NCBI RefSeq assembly: GCF_018069625.1
Contig: NZ_CP072941.1
Location: 6,820,001-6,884,000, forward strand
DNA: 64,000 nt
Direction of reading: 5' to 3'
DNA from: Streptomyces yatensis
GTDB taxonomy: Bacteria; Actinomycetota; Actinomycetes; Streptomycetales; Streptomycetaceae
Positions 42,259 to 52,112 of this stretch are shown piece after piece. How positions within the stretch are numbered: the first letter of the stretch is position 1; each line of letters opens with the position of its first letter. The notes beneath the pieces are model-generated. The model did no database searches. It was not told the DNA's origin and saw only the letters and a list, made by a program, of their open reading frames with translations. The position numbers were made by a program, and so were the translations under genes.

Positions 42259-45135
42259 ATGAGCGAGACCAATGCCGCGGCCGAGGTGGCCGCGCCGCAC
42301 CGCTACACGGCCGCCTTGGCCGCCGACATCGAAGCCCGCTGGCAGGACTTCTGGGACGCGCACGGCACGTATGAGGCGCCCAACCCGGGCGGGGACCTGG
42401 CCGGCGACGCCCAGGCCGTCGCCCGGCCCAAGAAGTTCGTCATGGACATGTTCCCGTACCCCTCGGGCGCGGGGCTGCACGTGGGCCATCCGCTGGGCTA
42501 CATCGCCACTGATGTGTTCGCCCGCTACCACCGCATGACGGGTCACAACGTCCTGCACACCCTGGGCTTCGACGCCTTCGGCCTGCCCGCCGAGCAGTAC
42601 GCGGTGCAGACCGGCACCCACCCGCGGGTCAGCACCGAGGCCAACATCGAGAACATGCGGCGGCAGCTGCGCCGGCTGGGCCTGGGTCACGACCAGCGCC
42701 GCTCCTTCGCGACGATCGACCCGGACTACTACCGCTGGACCCAGTGGATCTTCCTGCAGATCTTCAACTCCTGGTACGACCCGGAGGCGCAGACCGCGCG
42801 CCCCATCGACACCCTGGTCCAGCAGTTCGCCTCGGGTGAGCGCCCGACCCCCGACGGCCGCCCCTGGGCCCAGCTGACCGAATCCGAGCGCGCCGACATC
42901 CTGGGCGAATACCGCCTGGCCTACGCCTCGGACGCGCCCGTCAACTGGTGCCCCGGCCTGGGCACCGTGCTGGCCAACGAGGAGGTCACCGCGGACGGCC
43001 GCTCCGAGCGCGGCAACTTCCCGGTCTTCAAGGCCAAGCTGCGCCAGTGGAACATGCGCATCACCGCCTACGCCGACCGGCTGCTGGACGACCTGGACGA
43101 GCTGGACTGGCCCGAGGCCATCAAGCTGCAGCAGCGCAACTGGATCGGCCGCAGCGAGGGCGCCCGGGTCGACTTCCCGGTGACCGACCACGCCGACGCC
43201 AAGATCACGATCTTCACCACCCGCCAGGACACCCTGTTCGGCGCCACCTATATGGTCCTGGCGCCCGAGCACGGCCTGGTGGACGAGATCGTGCCGGACG
43301 CCTGGCCCGAGGGCACCCGCGACGCCTGGACCGGCGGCCACGCCACCCCGGCCCAGGCCGTCGACGCCTACCGCAAGCAGGCCGCGGCCAAGTCCGACGT
43401 CGAGCGGCAGGCCGAGGTCAAGGAGAAGACCGGCGTCTTCACCGGTGCGTACGCCACCAACCCGGTGAGCGGCGAGCGGGTGCCCGTCTTCATCGCCGAC
43501 TACGTCCTGATGGGCTACGGCACCGGCGCGATCATGGCCGTTCCGGCCCACGACAGCCGTGACTTCGCCTTCGCCCGCGCCTTCGAGCTGCCCATGCGCT
43601 GCGTCGTCGAGCCGTCCGACGATCGCGGCACGGACCCGTCCACCTGGGACGACGCCTTCGCCTCGTACGACGCGAAGATCGTCAACTCGACGGGGGAGTC
43701 CGTATCGCTGGACGGGCTGGGTGTCGTCGAGGCCAAGGCGCGCATCACCGAGTGGCTGGAGTCCCGCTCCATCGGCGAGGGCACCGTCAACTTCCGGCTG
43801 CGCGACTGGCTGTTCAGCCGGCAGCGCTACTGGGGCGAGCCGTTCCCGATCGTCTACGACGAGGAGGGCGTGGCCCACGCCCTGCCCGAGTCGATGCTGC
43901 CCCTGAAGCTGCCCGAGGTCGAGGACTACTCGCCGCGCACCTTCGACCCGGACGACTCGGACACCTCCCCGGAGACCCCGCTGTCCCGGAACGAGGACTG
44001 GGTCAACGTGGTGCTGGACCTGGGCGACGGGCGCGGGCCGCGGCCGTTCCGCCGTGAGACCAACACCATGCCCAACTGGGCCGGATCCTGCTGGTACGAG
44101 CTGCGCTACCTGGACCCGCACAACAGCGAGCGGCTGGTCGACCCCGAGGCCGAGCGCTACTGGATGGGCCCGCGCGAGGGCCGGCCGCACGGCGGTGTCG
44201 ACCTGTACGTCGGCGGCGCCGAGCATGCGGTGCTGCATCTGCTGTACGCCCGGTTCTGGTCCAAGGTGCTGTTCGACCTGGGCCATGTCTCCTCGGTCGA
44301 GCCGTTCCACAAGCTGTACAACCAGGGCATGATCCAGGCGTATGTCTACCGGGACAGCCGCGGTATCGCCGTTCCGGCCGCCGAGGTCGAGGAGCGGGAC
44401 GGGGCCTATTGGTACCAGGGCGAGCAGGTCAGCCGGCTGCTGGGCAAGATGGGCAAGTCCCTGAAGAACGCCGTCACGCCGGACGAGATCTGCGCCGAGT
44501 ACGGGGCCGACACCCTGCGGCTGTACGAGATGGCCATGGGCCCGCTGGATGTCTCGCGGCCCTGGGACACCCGCGCCGTGGTCGGCCAGTACCGGCTGCT
44601 GCAGCGGCTGTGGCGCAATGTCGTCGACGAGGGCACCGGTGAGGTCACCGTCGTCGACACCGAGCCCGACGAGGCCACCCTGCGCGCCCTGCACAAGGCG
44701 ATCGACGGCGTCCGGCAGGACATGGAGGGCCTGCGCTTCAACACCGCCATCGCCAAGATCACCGAGCTGAACAACCACGTCACCAAGGTGCGCGAGGTGC
44801 CCCGCTCGGTGGCCGAGGGGCTGGTGCTGCTGATCTCGCCGCTGGCCCCGCATGTCGCCGAGGAGCTGTGGCGCAGGCTGGGCCACTCCGCCTCCGTCGT
44901 CCACGAGCCCTTCCCGGTCGCCGACCCGGCGTATGTCGTGGACGAGACCGTCACCTGTGTGGTCCAGGTCAAGGGCAAGGTCAAGGCCCGGCTGGAGGTC
45001 GCGCCCTCGATCTCGGACGAGGAGCTGGAGGCGCTGGCGCTGGGTGACCCGGCGGTCGTGGCGGCGCTGAACGGGGCGGGTATCCGTAAGGTCATCGTGC
45101 GCGCGCCGAAGCTGGTCAACATCGTTCCGGCCTGA
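42259..45135 (+). CDS. leuS: Leucyl-tRNA synthetase
   Basis: Charges tRNA-Leu. A class I enzyme of 958 residues with an editing domain. HIGH box HVGH in [16 protein letters not shown] (from about residue 65), editing domain ([38 protein letters not shown]), KMSKS box as KMGKS (about 730, normal for this bacterial class) and a C-terminal RNA-binding domain ([14 protein letters not shown]). ATG 42259 is chosen: GAGG lies 4 bases upstream and the frame above it runs into the terminator. Expression is probably controlled by the leucine attenuator in its leader. Confidence 0.97.
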   Translation: MSETNAAAEVAAPHRYTAALAADIEARWQDFWDAHGTYEAPNPGGDLAGDAQAVARPKKFVMDMFPYPSGAGLHVGHPLGYIATDVFARYHRMTGHNVLHTLGFDAFGLPAEQYAVQTGTHPRVSTEANIENMRRQLRRLGLGHDQRRSFATIDPDYYRWTQWIFLQIFNSWYDPEAQTARPIDTLVQQFASGERPTPDGRPWAQLTESERADILGEYRLAYASDAPVNWCPGLGTVLANEEVTADGRSERGNFPVFKAKLRQWNMRITAYADRLLDDLDELDWPEAIKLQQRNWIGRSEGARVDFPVTDHADAKITIFTTRQDTLFGATYMVLAPEHGLVDEIVPDAWPEGTRDAWTGGHATPAQAVDAYRKQAAAKSDVERQAEVKEKTGVFTGAYATNPVSGERVPVFIADYVLMGYGTGAIMAVPAHDSRDFAFARAFELPMRCVVEPSDDRGTDPSTWDDAFASYDAKIVNSTGESVSLDGLGVVEAKARITEWLESRSIGEGTVNFRLRDWLFSRQRYWGEPFPIVYDEEGVAHALPESMLPLKLPEVEDYSPRTFDPDDSDTSPETPLSRNEDWVNVVLDLGDGRGPRPFRRETNTMPNWAGSCWYELRYLDPHNSERLVDPEAERYWMGPREGRPHGGVDLYVGGAEHAVLHLLYARFWSKVLFDLGHVSSVEPFHKLYNQGMIQAYVYRDSRGIAVPAAEVEERDGAYWYQGEQVSRLLGKMGKSLKNAVTPDEICAEYGADTLRLYEMAMGPLDVSRPWDTRAVVGQYRLLQRLWRNVVDEGTGEVTVVDTEPDEATLRALHKAIDGVRQDMEGLRFNTAIAKITELNNHVTKVREVPRSVAEGLVLLISPLAPHVAEELWRRLGHSASVVHEPFPVADPAYVVDETVTCVVQVKGKVKARLEVAPSISDEELEALALGDPAVVAALNGAGIRKVIVRAPKLVNIVPA

Positions 45136-45305
45136 TGCGGGGCGGGGCCGGGGCCGCGCTGTAAGGGGCCGTCCCCGCCGCGGAGTGCCACCTGTGGGCG
45201 GGTTGGGGGTTCGTCAGGAACCTCTGGCCCGCCCGGCGCGTTTACGCTGAGAGGACGACCGCCACCGTGCCGTGACCGCCGCCCCAGCCGCCCCAAGGAG
45301 CGCAC
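45136..45305. promoter_or_regulatory. Region between leuS and the coiled-coil protein gene
   Basis: GC-rich imperfect inverted repeats follow leuS (about 45137-45185) and may terminate it. TACGCT at 45243-45248 is a candidate -10 for the next gene, which has AAGGAG at 45295. Confidence 0.4.
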
Positions 45306-46094
45306 ATGGAAGCCATCTGGATCCTGTTGCTGCTTTTCGTCCTGATCATGCTGGCGGGGGTCTATGCGGCCGTTCGCGCGGTCAGGGCGGCCAAGCGCGG
45401 TATCGACCGCACGGTGCACCAGGCCCGTCGCACGGTGGAGGAGACCAGACTCCGGGCCCGGCAGCTCGCGCAGCCGGGCGCGGCCGGTGAGCTCGCCCAG
45501 CTCCGGCTCTCCCTGCGTGGCTCGATGCGCGCCACCAGCCAGGCACTGCAGGCGGCCGCCCCGCAAGACCAGTCGCTGTCGGAGTCGTTGGTGCTGTTCC
45601 AGCGGCTGAGCGCCCATGCCCAGGATCTGGAGGCGGATCTGAAGCGGCTGGAGCAGGAGCCCGACAAGTCCCGCCTCGCCGCCCTGCTGCCCGATGTGCG
45701 GAAGCGTACGGAGCGGATCACCCACTCCGCCGACTCGCTGCGCTGGGCGGTGCAGGAGCGGACGCAGCGGTTTGCGCATGACGACCTGGACTCGCTGAAC
45801 CGCGAGATCGAGATGGAGGCCGGGGCGCTGCGGCACTGGACGGCGGTGGAGCCGGAGGAGCCGCGGACGGATGCGGGGTCGTGGCCGCCGCCCGAGGCGG
45901 GGGCTCGACCTGAGGCGGCTGGGTCTCGACCTGAGGCGGGATCCCGGCCTGAGGCGGGGACGCGATCGGGGCCCGAGGCGGGGCGGGAGCCGGAGCCGCC
46001 GCGTCCGTCGCTGGGGGCGAGGCCCCAGACGGAGCCCCAGGCGTGGCAGAAGCCCTGGCAGCAGCAGTCCCGCCGACCCGAGAACACAGCCTGA
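45306..46094 (+). CDS. Membrane-anchored coiled-coil protein, function unknown
   Basis: A 262-residue protein with an N-terminal membrane helix (residues about 4-24, IWILLLLFVLIMLAGVYAAVRA), then a long charged helical region (about 30-185) with coiled-coil character (TVHQARRTVEETRLRARQL, SAHAQDLEADLKRLEQEPDKS), and a disordered tail with RPEAGSRPEAG repeats coded by a tandem 18-bp-like DNA repeat (about 45889-45990). It resembles other actinobacterial secreted/membrane helical proteins only in general layout. ATG with AAGGAG. Confidence 0.75.
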   Translation: MEAIWILLLLFVLIMLAGVYAAVRAVRAAKRGIDRTVHQARRTVEETRLRARQLAQPGAAGELAQLRLSLRGSMRATSQALQAAAPQDQSLSESLVLFQRLSAHAQDLEADLKRLEQEPDKSRLAALLPDVRKRTERITHSADSLRWAVQERTQRFAHDDLDSLNREIEMEAGALRHWTAVEPEEPRTDAGSWPPPEAGARPEAAGSRPEAGSRPEAGTRSGPEAGREPEPPRPSLGARPQTEPQAWQKPWQQQSRRPENTA

Positions 46095-46247
46095 TTCCCA
46101 TCATCCGGCCCGGGACCCCACACCCCCGGCCCGAGACCCCGGAACCCGGCCCGAGAACAGGAACTGAGCCACGTCTGAACAGGGCATGATGGGTAAGGCA
46201 ATTGATCATCCGCTGGGGTCGCGCTGTCGGCGGGCTCCATCCCCCGA

Positions 46248-46253
46248 TAACCT
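46248..46253 (+). promoter_or_regulatory. -10 box of a leaderless degV transcript
   Basis: TAACCT, 7 bases before ATG 46261. Same hexamer as in the leuS leader promoter. Confidence 0.55.
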
Positions 46254-46260
46254 CCCAGTC

Positions 46261-47106
46261 ATGTCCCGCCATGTCGCGATCGTGACTGATTCAACGGCTT
46301 ACTTGCCGCAGGATGCGATGGAGCGGCATCGCATCACCGCGGTGCCGCTGACGGTCGTGCTCGGAGACCGGGCCCTGGAAGAAGGCACTGAGATCTCGGC
46401 CCGGTCCCTCGCGCAGGCGTTGCAGAAGCGGAAGCCGGTGACGACGTCCCGGCCAAGTCCGGAGATGTTCGCGGCCGCCTACCGGGCCGCCGCCGAGGAG
46501 GGCGCGACGGGCATCGTCTCCCTGCATCTGTCGGCCGAGTTCTCCGGTACCTACGACGCGGCGGCGCTCGCGGCACAGGACGCGCCCGTTCCGGTGCGGG
46601 TGGTGGACAGCGGAATGGTCGCGATGGCGCTGGGCTTCTGCGCGCTGGCGGCGGCCGAGACGGCGGAGGGCGGCGGCACGCTGGACGAGGCCGTGGCGGC
46701 GGCGGAGAAACGGGCCGACGGCACCGCCGCCTACTTCTACGTCGACACCCTCGACTATCTGCGGCGCGGCGGCCGTATCGGCGCGGCCCAGGCCCTGCTC
46801 GGCTCGGCGCTCGCGGTCAAACCGCTGCTCCAGCTCGACGAGGGGCGGATCGAGCTGCGGGAGAAGGTCCGTACCGCTTCGAGGGCTATCGCCCGGCTCG
46901 AGGAGATCGTGGTGGAGCGGGCGGGCCGGAGTCCGGTCGACATCGCGGTGCAGCACCTGGCGGCGGGCGAACGGGCGGCGGCGCTCGCGGAGCGGCTGCG
47001 GGACCGGGTGCCGGGGCTGGCGGAGCTGTACGTGAGCGAGGTGGGCGCGGTGATCGGGGCCCACACCGGGCCGGGGCTGCTGGGCGCGGTGGTCTCTCCG
47101 CGGTAG
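46261..47106 (+). CDS. DegV-family fatty-acid-binding protein
   Basis: A 281-residue protein. DegV (FakB-like) proteins bind a fatty acid and present it to a fatty-acid kinase. Motifs: VAIVTDSTAYLP (N-terminus), VTTSRPSPEMF, LHLSAEFSGTYDAA, VRVVDSGMVAMALGF, YFYVDTLDYLRRGGRIGAAQALLGSALAVKPLL and GAVIGAHTGPGLLG. No fatty-acid kinase gene is adjacent. ATG 46261 is preceded by TAACCT at 7 bases (leaderless); an ATG at 46186 is in frame but upstream of the promoter. Confidence 0.93.
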   Translation: MSRHVAIVTDSTAYLPQDAMERHRITAVPLTVVLGDRALEEGTEISARSLAQALQKRKPVTTSRPSPEMFAAAYRAAAEEGATGIVSLHLSAEFSGTYDAAALAAQDAPVPVRVVDSGMVAMALGFCALAAAETAEGGGTLDEAVAAAEKRADGTAAYFYVDTLDYLRRGGRIGAAQALLGSALAVKPLLQLDEGRIELREKVRTASRAIARLEEIVVERAGRSPVDIAVQHLAAGERAAALAERLRDRVPGLAELYVSEVGAVIGAHTGPGLLGAVVSPR

Positions 47107-47165
47107 CGGAGGGTGGGCGGACGGCAGCTGGTTGAGCGAGGCCCCCACCCGACGGGGTGACGGAG

Positions 47166-47192
47166 TTATCCACAACCTGGGGGTTATCCCCG
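47166..47192. promoter_or_regulatory. DnaA-box-like pair upstream of comEA
   Basis: TTATCCACA (47166-47174) is a perfect classical DnaA box. TTATCCCCG (47184-47192) is a second, weaker match in the same orientation 18 bp later. They lie about 60-80 bp before the comEA start. Confidence 0.45.
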
Positions 47193-47243
47193 GGAATTGA
47201 GGCGGCTCGGCGCGATCGGCCGCTTGTGCCTACCGTCGGGTGC

Positions 47244-48470
47244 ATGAGGACACGATCACGCACAGTAACCACGGGTCCGGGGCGCGGCCGTCATCGCGAC
47301 GGCGGGGCCGGCCGCCGCCCACGCCCGCTCTCCGGCGCCGGTTCGTCTCGCGCCGGGGGCCATCACCGCACCGACCACCGCCGGACCGATCCCACCGCCC
47401 CCGCACGCGCCGGCCGCGTGGCGGCGCTCTTCTCCACACCGTCGGCGCCCCCGATCGCGGTCGGGTCGATCGCCTTGGGCAGCCGGGACGGGCCGAGGGG
47501 TGCTGCGAAGGCCCGGGACGAGGAGCTGTTGGCCGGGGAAGCGTCTGCTGCGGAGGCGGAGGAGGTACGGAGCGGGGAGGTCAGGAACGAGGGGGCCCGC
47601 CGGGGCGAGCCCGAGGAGCCGCCTCGGGACGCGCGCGAGGGCTTGTTCGAGGAGGCGATTGAGGGCGAGCCCGGGGACGGTCCGCTGCGCCGTCGCGACC
47701 GGGTAAGGCTCGCCCTGCGCGAGCGGCTGCCGGTGTGGCTTCAGCTGCGCTGCGGTATGGAGCTGAGAACGGTCGCCGCCCTGGCCGTCGCCCTGCTCGC
47801 CGCGGTGGCCTTCGCGGCGTATCACTTCTGGACCGGCCGTCCCCAGACCGTGCGCGCACCGGATCCGGAGCCCCCGCGCGCCGCGCCCTCGGAACCCGGC
47901 TCGATGCCCAGGGGACGGCTCACCCCAACCGGCGGCGGTCGCACGGTCGTGGTGGATGTGACCGGCAAGGTCCGCCTGCCGGGACTGCGGAAGCTGCCGC
48001 CCGGGGCGCGGGTCGCCGACGCCCTCGAAGCGGCGGGTGGAGTACGGCCGGGCGCCGACCTGAGCGGGCTGAACCGGGCCCGGCCACTGGTGGACGGGGA
48101 GCAGATCGTCGTCGGCGCCCCCGCGGGCGGACCACCCGCACCGGGTGCGGCGGCAGGTCCGGCCGCCGGCGCACCGAACGCACCCGACGGCCCGAACGCA
48201 CCCGACGGCCCGAACGCGCCCGGTGACCCGAACGTGGCCAACGGCGCGAACGCACCGGCCGGTCCCGGGGCGCCCGGTGGCTCGGTCAGCCTCAACTCCG
48301 CGACCGCCGAACAGCTCGACACCCTCCCGGGAGTCGGCCCCGTCCTGGCCCGGCACATCCTCGACTACCGCACCCAGCACGGAGGTTTCCGCTCCATCGA
48401 TGAACTCCGCGAGGTGAACGGCATCGGTGAGCGCCGGTTCGCCGATCTGCGTCCGCTGGTCCGGCCATGA
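47244..48470 (+). CDS. comEA: ComEA-family DNA-binding protein
   Basis: Double-stranded-DNA receptor of the competence-type uptake system, 408 residues. The order is: a long hydrophilic cytoplasmic N-terminus (about 170 residues), one membrane helix (about 174-192, TVAALAVALLAAVAFAAYHFW), SLBB domain (VVVDVTGKVRLPGLRKLPPGARVADALEAAGG), a Gly/Asn/Pro linker with NAPDGPNAPDGPNAPG repeats, and a C-terminal helix-hairpin-helix pair (VSLNSATAEQLDTLPGVGPVLARHILDYR). Most ComEA proteins have a much shorter N-terminus. ATG 47244 is leaderless (TACCGT 7 bases upstream). ComEC overlaps by ATGA. Confidence 0.92.
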   Translation: MRTRSRTVTTGPGRGRHRDGGAGRRPRPLSGAGSSRAGGHHRTDHRRTDPTAPARAGRVAALFSTPSAPPIAVGSIALGSRDGPRGAAKARDEELLAGEASAAEAEEVRSGEVRNEGARRGEPEEPPRDAREGLFEEAIEGEPGDGPLRRRDRVRLALRERLPVWLQLRCGMELRTVAALAVALLAAVAFAAYHFWTGRPQTVRAPDPEPPRAAPSEPGSMPRGRLTPTGGGRTVVVDVTGKVRLPGLRKLPPGARVADALEAAGGVRPGADLSGLNRARPLVDGEQIVVGAPAGGPPAPGAAAGPAAGAPNAPDGPNAPDGPNAPGDPNVANGANAPAGPGAPGGSVSLNSATAEQLDTLPGVGPVLARHILDYRTQHGGFRSIDELREVNGIGERRFADLRPLVRP

Positions 48471-51256
48471 CGGTCGCGAGGCCCCCGTGGACCCGCGCCC
48501 CGGTCCATGAGGCGGCCGCGTCCCCGCGCGGTGCGTCACAGCCACACCAGGAGGGCCCACCCGACCTCCGCCTCGTGCCCCCGGCCCTGGCCGCCTGGGC
48601 GGCCGCGGCGCTCGCCCTGGACGCACCGGCCCACATGGTCGCCCTCGCCTGCACGTTTGCCGCCCTTGTGGCGGCCGCGCTGCTCATCGGGGCTCGCCGA
48701 CGAGACCCGGCATCGGGTGGACGACGGCGCGGCGCACCCCGTCCCCGGCGCGGCCCGGACGTGCGCCCGTCAGCGCCCCTCCCGGACGGCCGACGGGCGC
48801 TCGAACCAGCCCCGCCGCGGCAGCGCGTCGCCCAGCCTCGGCAGCGGGAGCGAGAGGCGCCGCCGCCGACGGCCGACCGGGCGCTCGGTGCCGCGCCCAA
48901 TGCCGCACCCGGGACTCACGGACGTCCCGGCACCGGCGGGAGCCACAACGTGCGGCGGCGGCAGGCCACTTCGCCGCCCCGTACCGGCGCATGGCGTGGG
49001 CGTCGTACGGCGGGGGCGGTGGCGGCCGTGCTGTTGTGCGGGGCCGCCGCGGGGGCGGTCGCCGGGCTGCACGGGGCGGACGTACGCCGCGGCCCGGTGC
49101 CCGCGCTGGCCCGGGAGTACGCCGAGGCCACCGCCGAGGTGACGGTCACGGGGGACCCACGGCTCACCCGGCCACGTGTGCGGGGCGCGGCGCTCGCGCC
49201 CGCGTCCGTGGTCCTGGAGGCCGAGGCCGACCGGGTCACCGGCCCCGACGGCACCACGACCACCACCCGCGCCCCCGTCCTGGTGACGGTCCACCCGAGG
49301 GCCGGTAAGGGGCGGGCGGCCTGGCTCGGGCTGCTGCCGTCCACCCGTCTGCGTGTCCACGGCCGCCTGGCGCCGCCGCTGCGCGACGGGGACCGCATAG
49401 CGGCCGTGGTGCGAGTGAACGGCGGCGGGCCCCCGCGGGTCATAGGTCCGCCCAGCGCGGTCCAGCGGCTGGCCGGGCGGCTGCGCGCCGGGTTGCGCAC
49501 CGCGAGCGACGGACTCTCCCCGGACGCGCGGGCGTTGCTTCCGGCGCTGGTCGTGGGGGACACCTCACGGGTGCCGCCCGAGCTGGACGAGGCGTTCCGG
49601 GCCACGGACATGCTCCATCTCATGGCCGTTTCCGGCAGCAATCTGACGCTGGTGCTCGCCCTGCTCACGGGTCCGCCGCAGCTGGCCGGGCGGGCCGAGC
49701 GGCGCGGTCTCGCGGGCGCGCTCGGCATCCGGCTGCGGACCACCGCCCTCCTCGGCGGCGGGCTCACACTCGCCTTCGTCATCGTCTGCAGACCCGATCC
49801 CAGTGTGCTGCGGGCCGCCGCCTGCGGGCTGATCACGCTGCTCGCCCTCGGCACCGGCCGCCGCCGCTCCCTGCTCCCGGCCCTGGCCGCCGCCGTCCTC
49901 GCGCTGGTGCTCTACGACCCCTGGCTGGCCCGGAGCTACGGCTTCCTGCTCTCCGCGCTGGCCACCGGTGCCCTGCTCACCATCGCGCCGGGATGGGGCG
50001 CGGCCCTGCGGCGCCGTGGCGTACCACCCCGGCTCGCCGAGGCGCTGGCGGCCGCCGCCGCGGCCCAGGCGGTCTGCGCACCGGTCGTGGTGGCCATGGC
50101 CGCGCGGGTGAGCCTGGTGGCGATCCCCTGCAATCTCATCGCGGAAGTGGCGGTCGCCCCCGCCACCGTCCTCGGGTTCGCCGCGCTCGCGGTGGCCGCC
50201 GTCGCGCCGCCGGTCGCCGCGTGGATCGCCTGGCCGGCGGGCTGGCCCACCGGATGGATCGCCCAGGTGGCCCGCACTGGTGCGGCGCTGCCCGGGGCCG
50301 AGGCGGACTGGCCGGACGGCTGGACCGGCGCGCTGCTGCTGGCCCTCGTCACCCTGGCCGTGGTCCTCGTCGGCCGCCGCCTGTTGCGGCACCGCCTGCT
50401 GTGCGCCGTGTGCGCCCTGCTGGTGCTGCTGGCCGTCGTACGCCCGGCTCCCCTGGCCCGGATCATCACCGGCTGGCCACCGCCGGGTTGGCGCATGGTG
50501 GCCTGCGATGTCGGCCAAGGGGACGCCCTCGTCCTGGCCGCGGGGCCCGGTACGGCCGTCGTCGTGGACACCGGGCCCGAGCCGCGGGCCGTCGACCGCT
50601 GTCTGCGTTCGCTGGGCGTGGTCCGGATTCCGCTGCTGGTCCTGACCCACTTCCACGCCGACCATGTGGCCGGGCTGACCGGTGCGTTACGCGGGCGGGC
50701 GGTCGGCGCCATCGAGACGACCGGTCTGGAAGAGCCGCCGGGCCAGGCCGAGTTCGTACGGCGCAGGGCCCGGTCGGCGCATGTCCCGGTCGTCGCGGCG
50801 GTGCCGGGGGAGCGGCGGCGCTTGGGCCCGCTGTCCTGGGAGGTCCTGTGGCCCGCGCCGCCGCCCGCCCCGGCCGGGGCCGAGGGGCCGAACGATGCGA
50901 GCGTCACCCTCCTCGTCCGCACGGCGGGCCTGACCCTGCTCCTCCTCGGCGACCTGGAGCCCCCGGCCCAGCAGGCCCTGCGGACGGCACACCCCACCCT
51001 CCCCGAGGTCGATGTCCTCAAGGTGGCCCACCACGGCTCCGCCTACCAGGACCCGCAGCTGCTCCGGCGCCTCAGACCGCGCCTCGCCCTGATCTCCTGC
51101 GGCGCCGACAACCCCTACGGCCATCCGTCGCCCCGCACCATCGCCGCTCTGCGCGCCCAGGGAGCCGCCGTGTTGCGGACCGACACCGACGGGCCGATCG
51201 CGGTGCTACGAGACCCGGGGCTGCGCGCGGTGCTCGGAGGCCACGGTGGGTCCTGA
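48467..51256 (+). CDS. comEC: ComEC/Rec2 DNA-uptake channel with metallo-beta-lactamase domain
   Basis: Membrane channel for single-stranded DNA, 929 residues. An N-terminal OB-like region is followed by the competence domain of many helices (VGDTSRVPPELDEAFRATDMLHLMAVSGSNLTLVLALL is the signature). From about residue 675 comes a metallo-beta-lactamase-fold nuclease-like domain with LTHFHADHVAGL (HxHxDH, about 724-732) and KVAHHGSAYQ. Codon 741 (50687-50689) is TTA, the rare leucine codon read by the bldA tRNA in Streptomyces, and the only one I found in this window. ATGA overlap with comEA. Competence is not established in Streptomyces, so its role is uncertain. Confidence 0.93.
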   Translation: MTVARPPWTRAPVHEAAASPRGASQPHQEGPPDLRLVPPALAAWAAAALALDAPAHMVALACTFAALVAAALLIGARRRDPASGGRRRGAPRPRRGPDVRPSAPLPDGRRALEPAPPRQRVAQPRQREREAPPPTADRALGAAPNAAPGTHGRPGTGGSHNVRRRQATSPPRTGAWRGRRTAGAVAAVLLCGAAAGAVAGLHGADVRRGPVPALAREYAEATAEVTVTGDPRLTRPRVRGAALAPASVVLEAEADRVTGPDGTTTTTRAPVLVTVHPRAGKGRAAWLGLLPSTRLRVHGRLAPPLRDGDRIAAVVRVNGGGPPRVIGPPSAVQRLAGRLRAGLRTASDGLSPDARALLPALVVGDTSRVPPELDEAFRATDMLHLMAVSGSNLTLVLALLTGPPQLAGRAERRGLAGALGIRLRTTALLGGGLTLAFVIVCRPDPSVLRAAACGLITLLALGTGRRRSLLPALAAAVLALVLYDPWLARSYGFLLSALATGALLTIAPGWGAALRRRGVPPRLAEALAAAAAAQAVCAPVVVAMAARVSLVAIPCNLIAEVAVAPATVLGFAALAVAAVAPPVAAWIAWPAGWPTGWIAQVARTGAALPGAEADWPDGWTGALLLALVTLAVVLVGRRLLRHRLLCAVCALLVLLAVVRPAPLARIITGWPPPGWRMVACDVGQGDALVLAAGPGTAVVVDTGPEPRAVDRCLRSLGVVRIPLLVLTHFHADHVAGLTGALRGRAVGAIETTGLEEPPGQAEFVRRRARSAHVPVVAAVPGERRRLGPLSWEVLWPAPPPAPAGAEGPNDASVTLLVRTAGLTLLLLGDLEPPAQQALRTAHPTLPEVDVLKVAHHGSAYQDPQLLRRLRPRLALISCGADNPYGHPSPRTIAALRAQGAAVLRTDTDGPIAVLRDPGLRAVLGGHGGS

Positions 51257-51265
51257 GCGCGGACA

Positions 51266-51318
51266 CACCCGGGCGGGGTGCCCACTCCCCGTCGATGAGT
51301 GGGCACCTTGCCCGGGTG
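51266..51318. terminator. Bidirectional terminator between comEC and the ABC permease
   Basis: Two stacked perfect stems: cacccgggc/gcccgggtg (51266-51274 with 51310-51318) and ggtgcccact/agtgggcacc (51277-51286 with 51298-51307), separated by GG and TT internal bulges. Confidence 0.85.
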
Positions 51319-51329
51319 GGTTCCGGTGC

Positions 51330-52112
51330 TCAGCGCTTGGTGTTGCTGGTGAAGAGCGAGCGCGACCAGACGTAGCCCACCAGGGCGATCCCGGCGCACC
51401 AGGCGAGCGAGATCCAGCCGTCGTAGCCGATCTCCGAGCCGGAGAGCAGGCCGCGCAGTGTCTCGGTCATCGGCGTGAACGGCTGGTACTCGGCGAACCA
51501 GCGCAGACCCGGGGACATCGACTCGGCCGGTACGAACGCGGAGCCCAGGAACGGCAGGAACTGGACCAGCAGCGGCTTGTTGCTCGCGGACTCCACCGTC
51601 TTGGAGATCAGGCCGAGCGCGCACGACAGCCATGTCACGGCGAACGCGATGGCCGTGAGGAGGCCGGCGGCGGCCAGCCACTCCAGCGGGTTGGCGTTCG
51701 GCCGGAAGCCGATGGCGAGGGCGACGCACACGACCAGGACGAGGCTCACCATCGTCGTGAGGACGCTGCCGACGACATGGCCCGTCATGAACGACGAGCG
51801 TGTGATGTTCATGGTGCGGAAGCGGTTGATGATGCCCTCGGTCATATCGGTGCAGACCGCGACCGAGGTCGACATCGAGCCGGCGGCCACCCCCATGATG
51901 ATGATGCCGGGCGTCAGATAGTCCAGATACGCGTCCCGGCCGCCGCCCATGCCGGAGCCGATCGAATCCCCGAAGGCGTACACGAACAGCAGCAGCATCA
52001 TGATGGGCGTCATGGAGGCGCCCAGCGACACGCCCGGATAGCGCAGCGCGTGCTTGATATTGCGCCGCAGCATCGTCACCGAGTCGTGGACGGCATAGCT
52101 GAGCGTGCTCAT
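51330..52112 (-). CDS. ABC-2 type transporter permease
   Basis: A 260-residue, six-helix permease (PIMMLLLFVYAFGDSIG, IIIMGVAAGSMSTSVAV, VLTTMVSLVLVVCVALAIGF, AAGLLTAIAFAVTWLSCALGL). The ABC-2 motif NITRSSFMTGHVVG and the LPFLGSAFVPAESMSPGLRWFAEYQPFTPMTETLRGLL stretch are typical of the DrrB class of exporters. It overlaps its ATPase gene by 4 bases (ATGA). Confidence 0.93.
   Translation of the reverse strand: MSTLSYAVHDSVTMLRRNIKHALRYPGVSLGASMTPIMMLLLFVYAFGDSIGSGMGGGRDAYLDYLTPGIIIMGVAAGSMSTSVAVCTDMTEGIINRFRTMNITRSSFMTGHVVGSVLTTMVSLVLVVCVALAIGFRPNANPLEWLAAAGLLTAIAFAVTWLSCALGLISKTVESASNKPLLVQFLPFLGSAFVPAESMSPGLRWFAEYQPFTPMTETLRGLLSGSEIGYDGWISLAWCAGIALVGYVWSRSLFTSNTKR

Noticed and set aside
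44440..44470. KMGKS in LeuRS as an abnormal catalytic loop
   Set aside because: This form is normal in many bacterial leucyl-tRNA synthetases.
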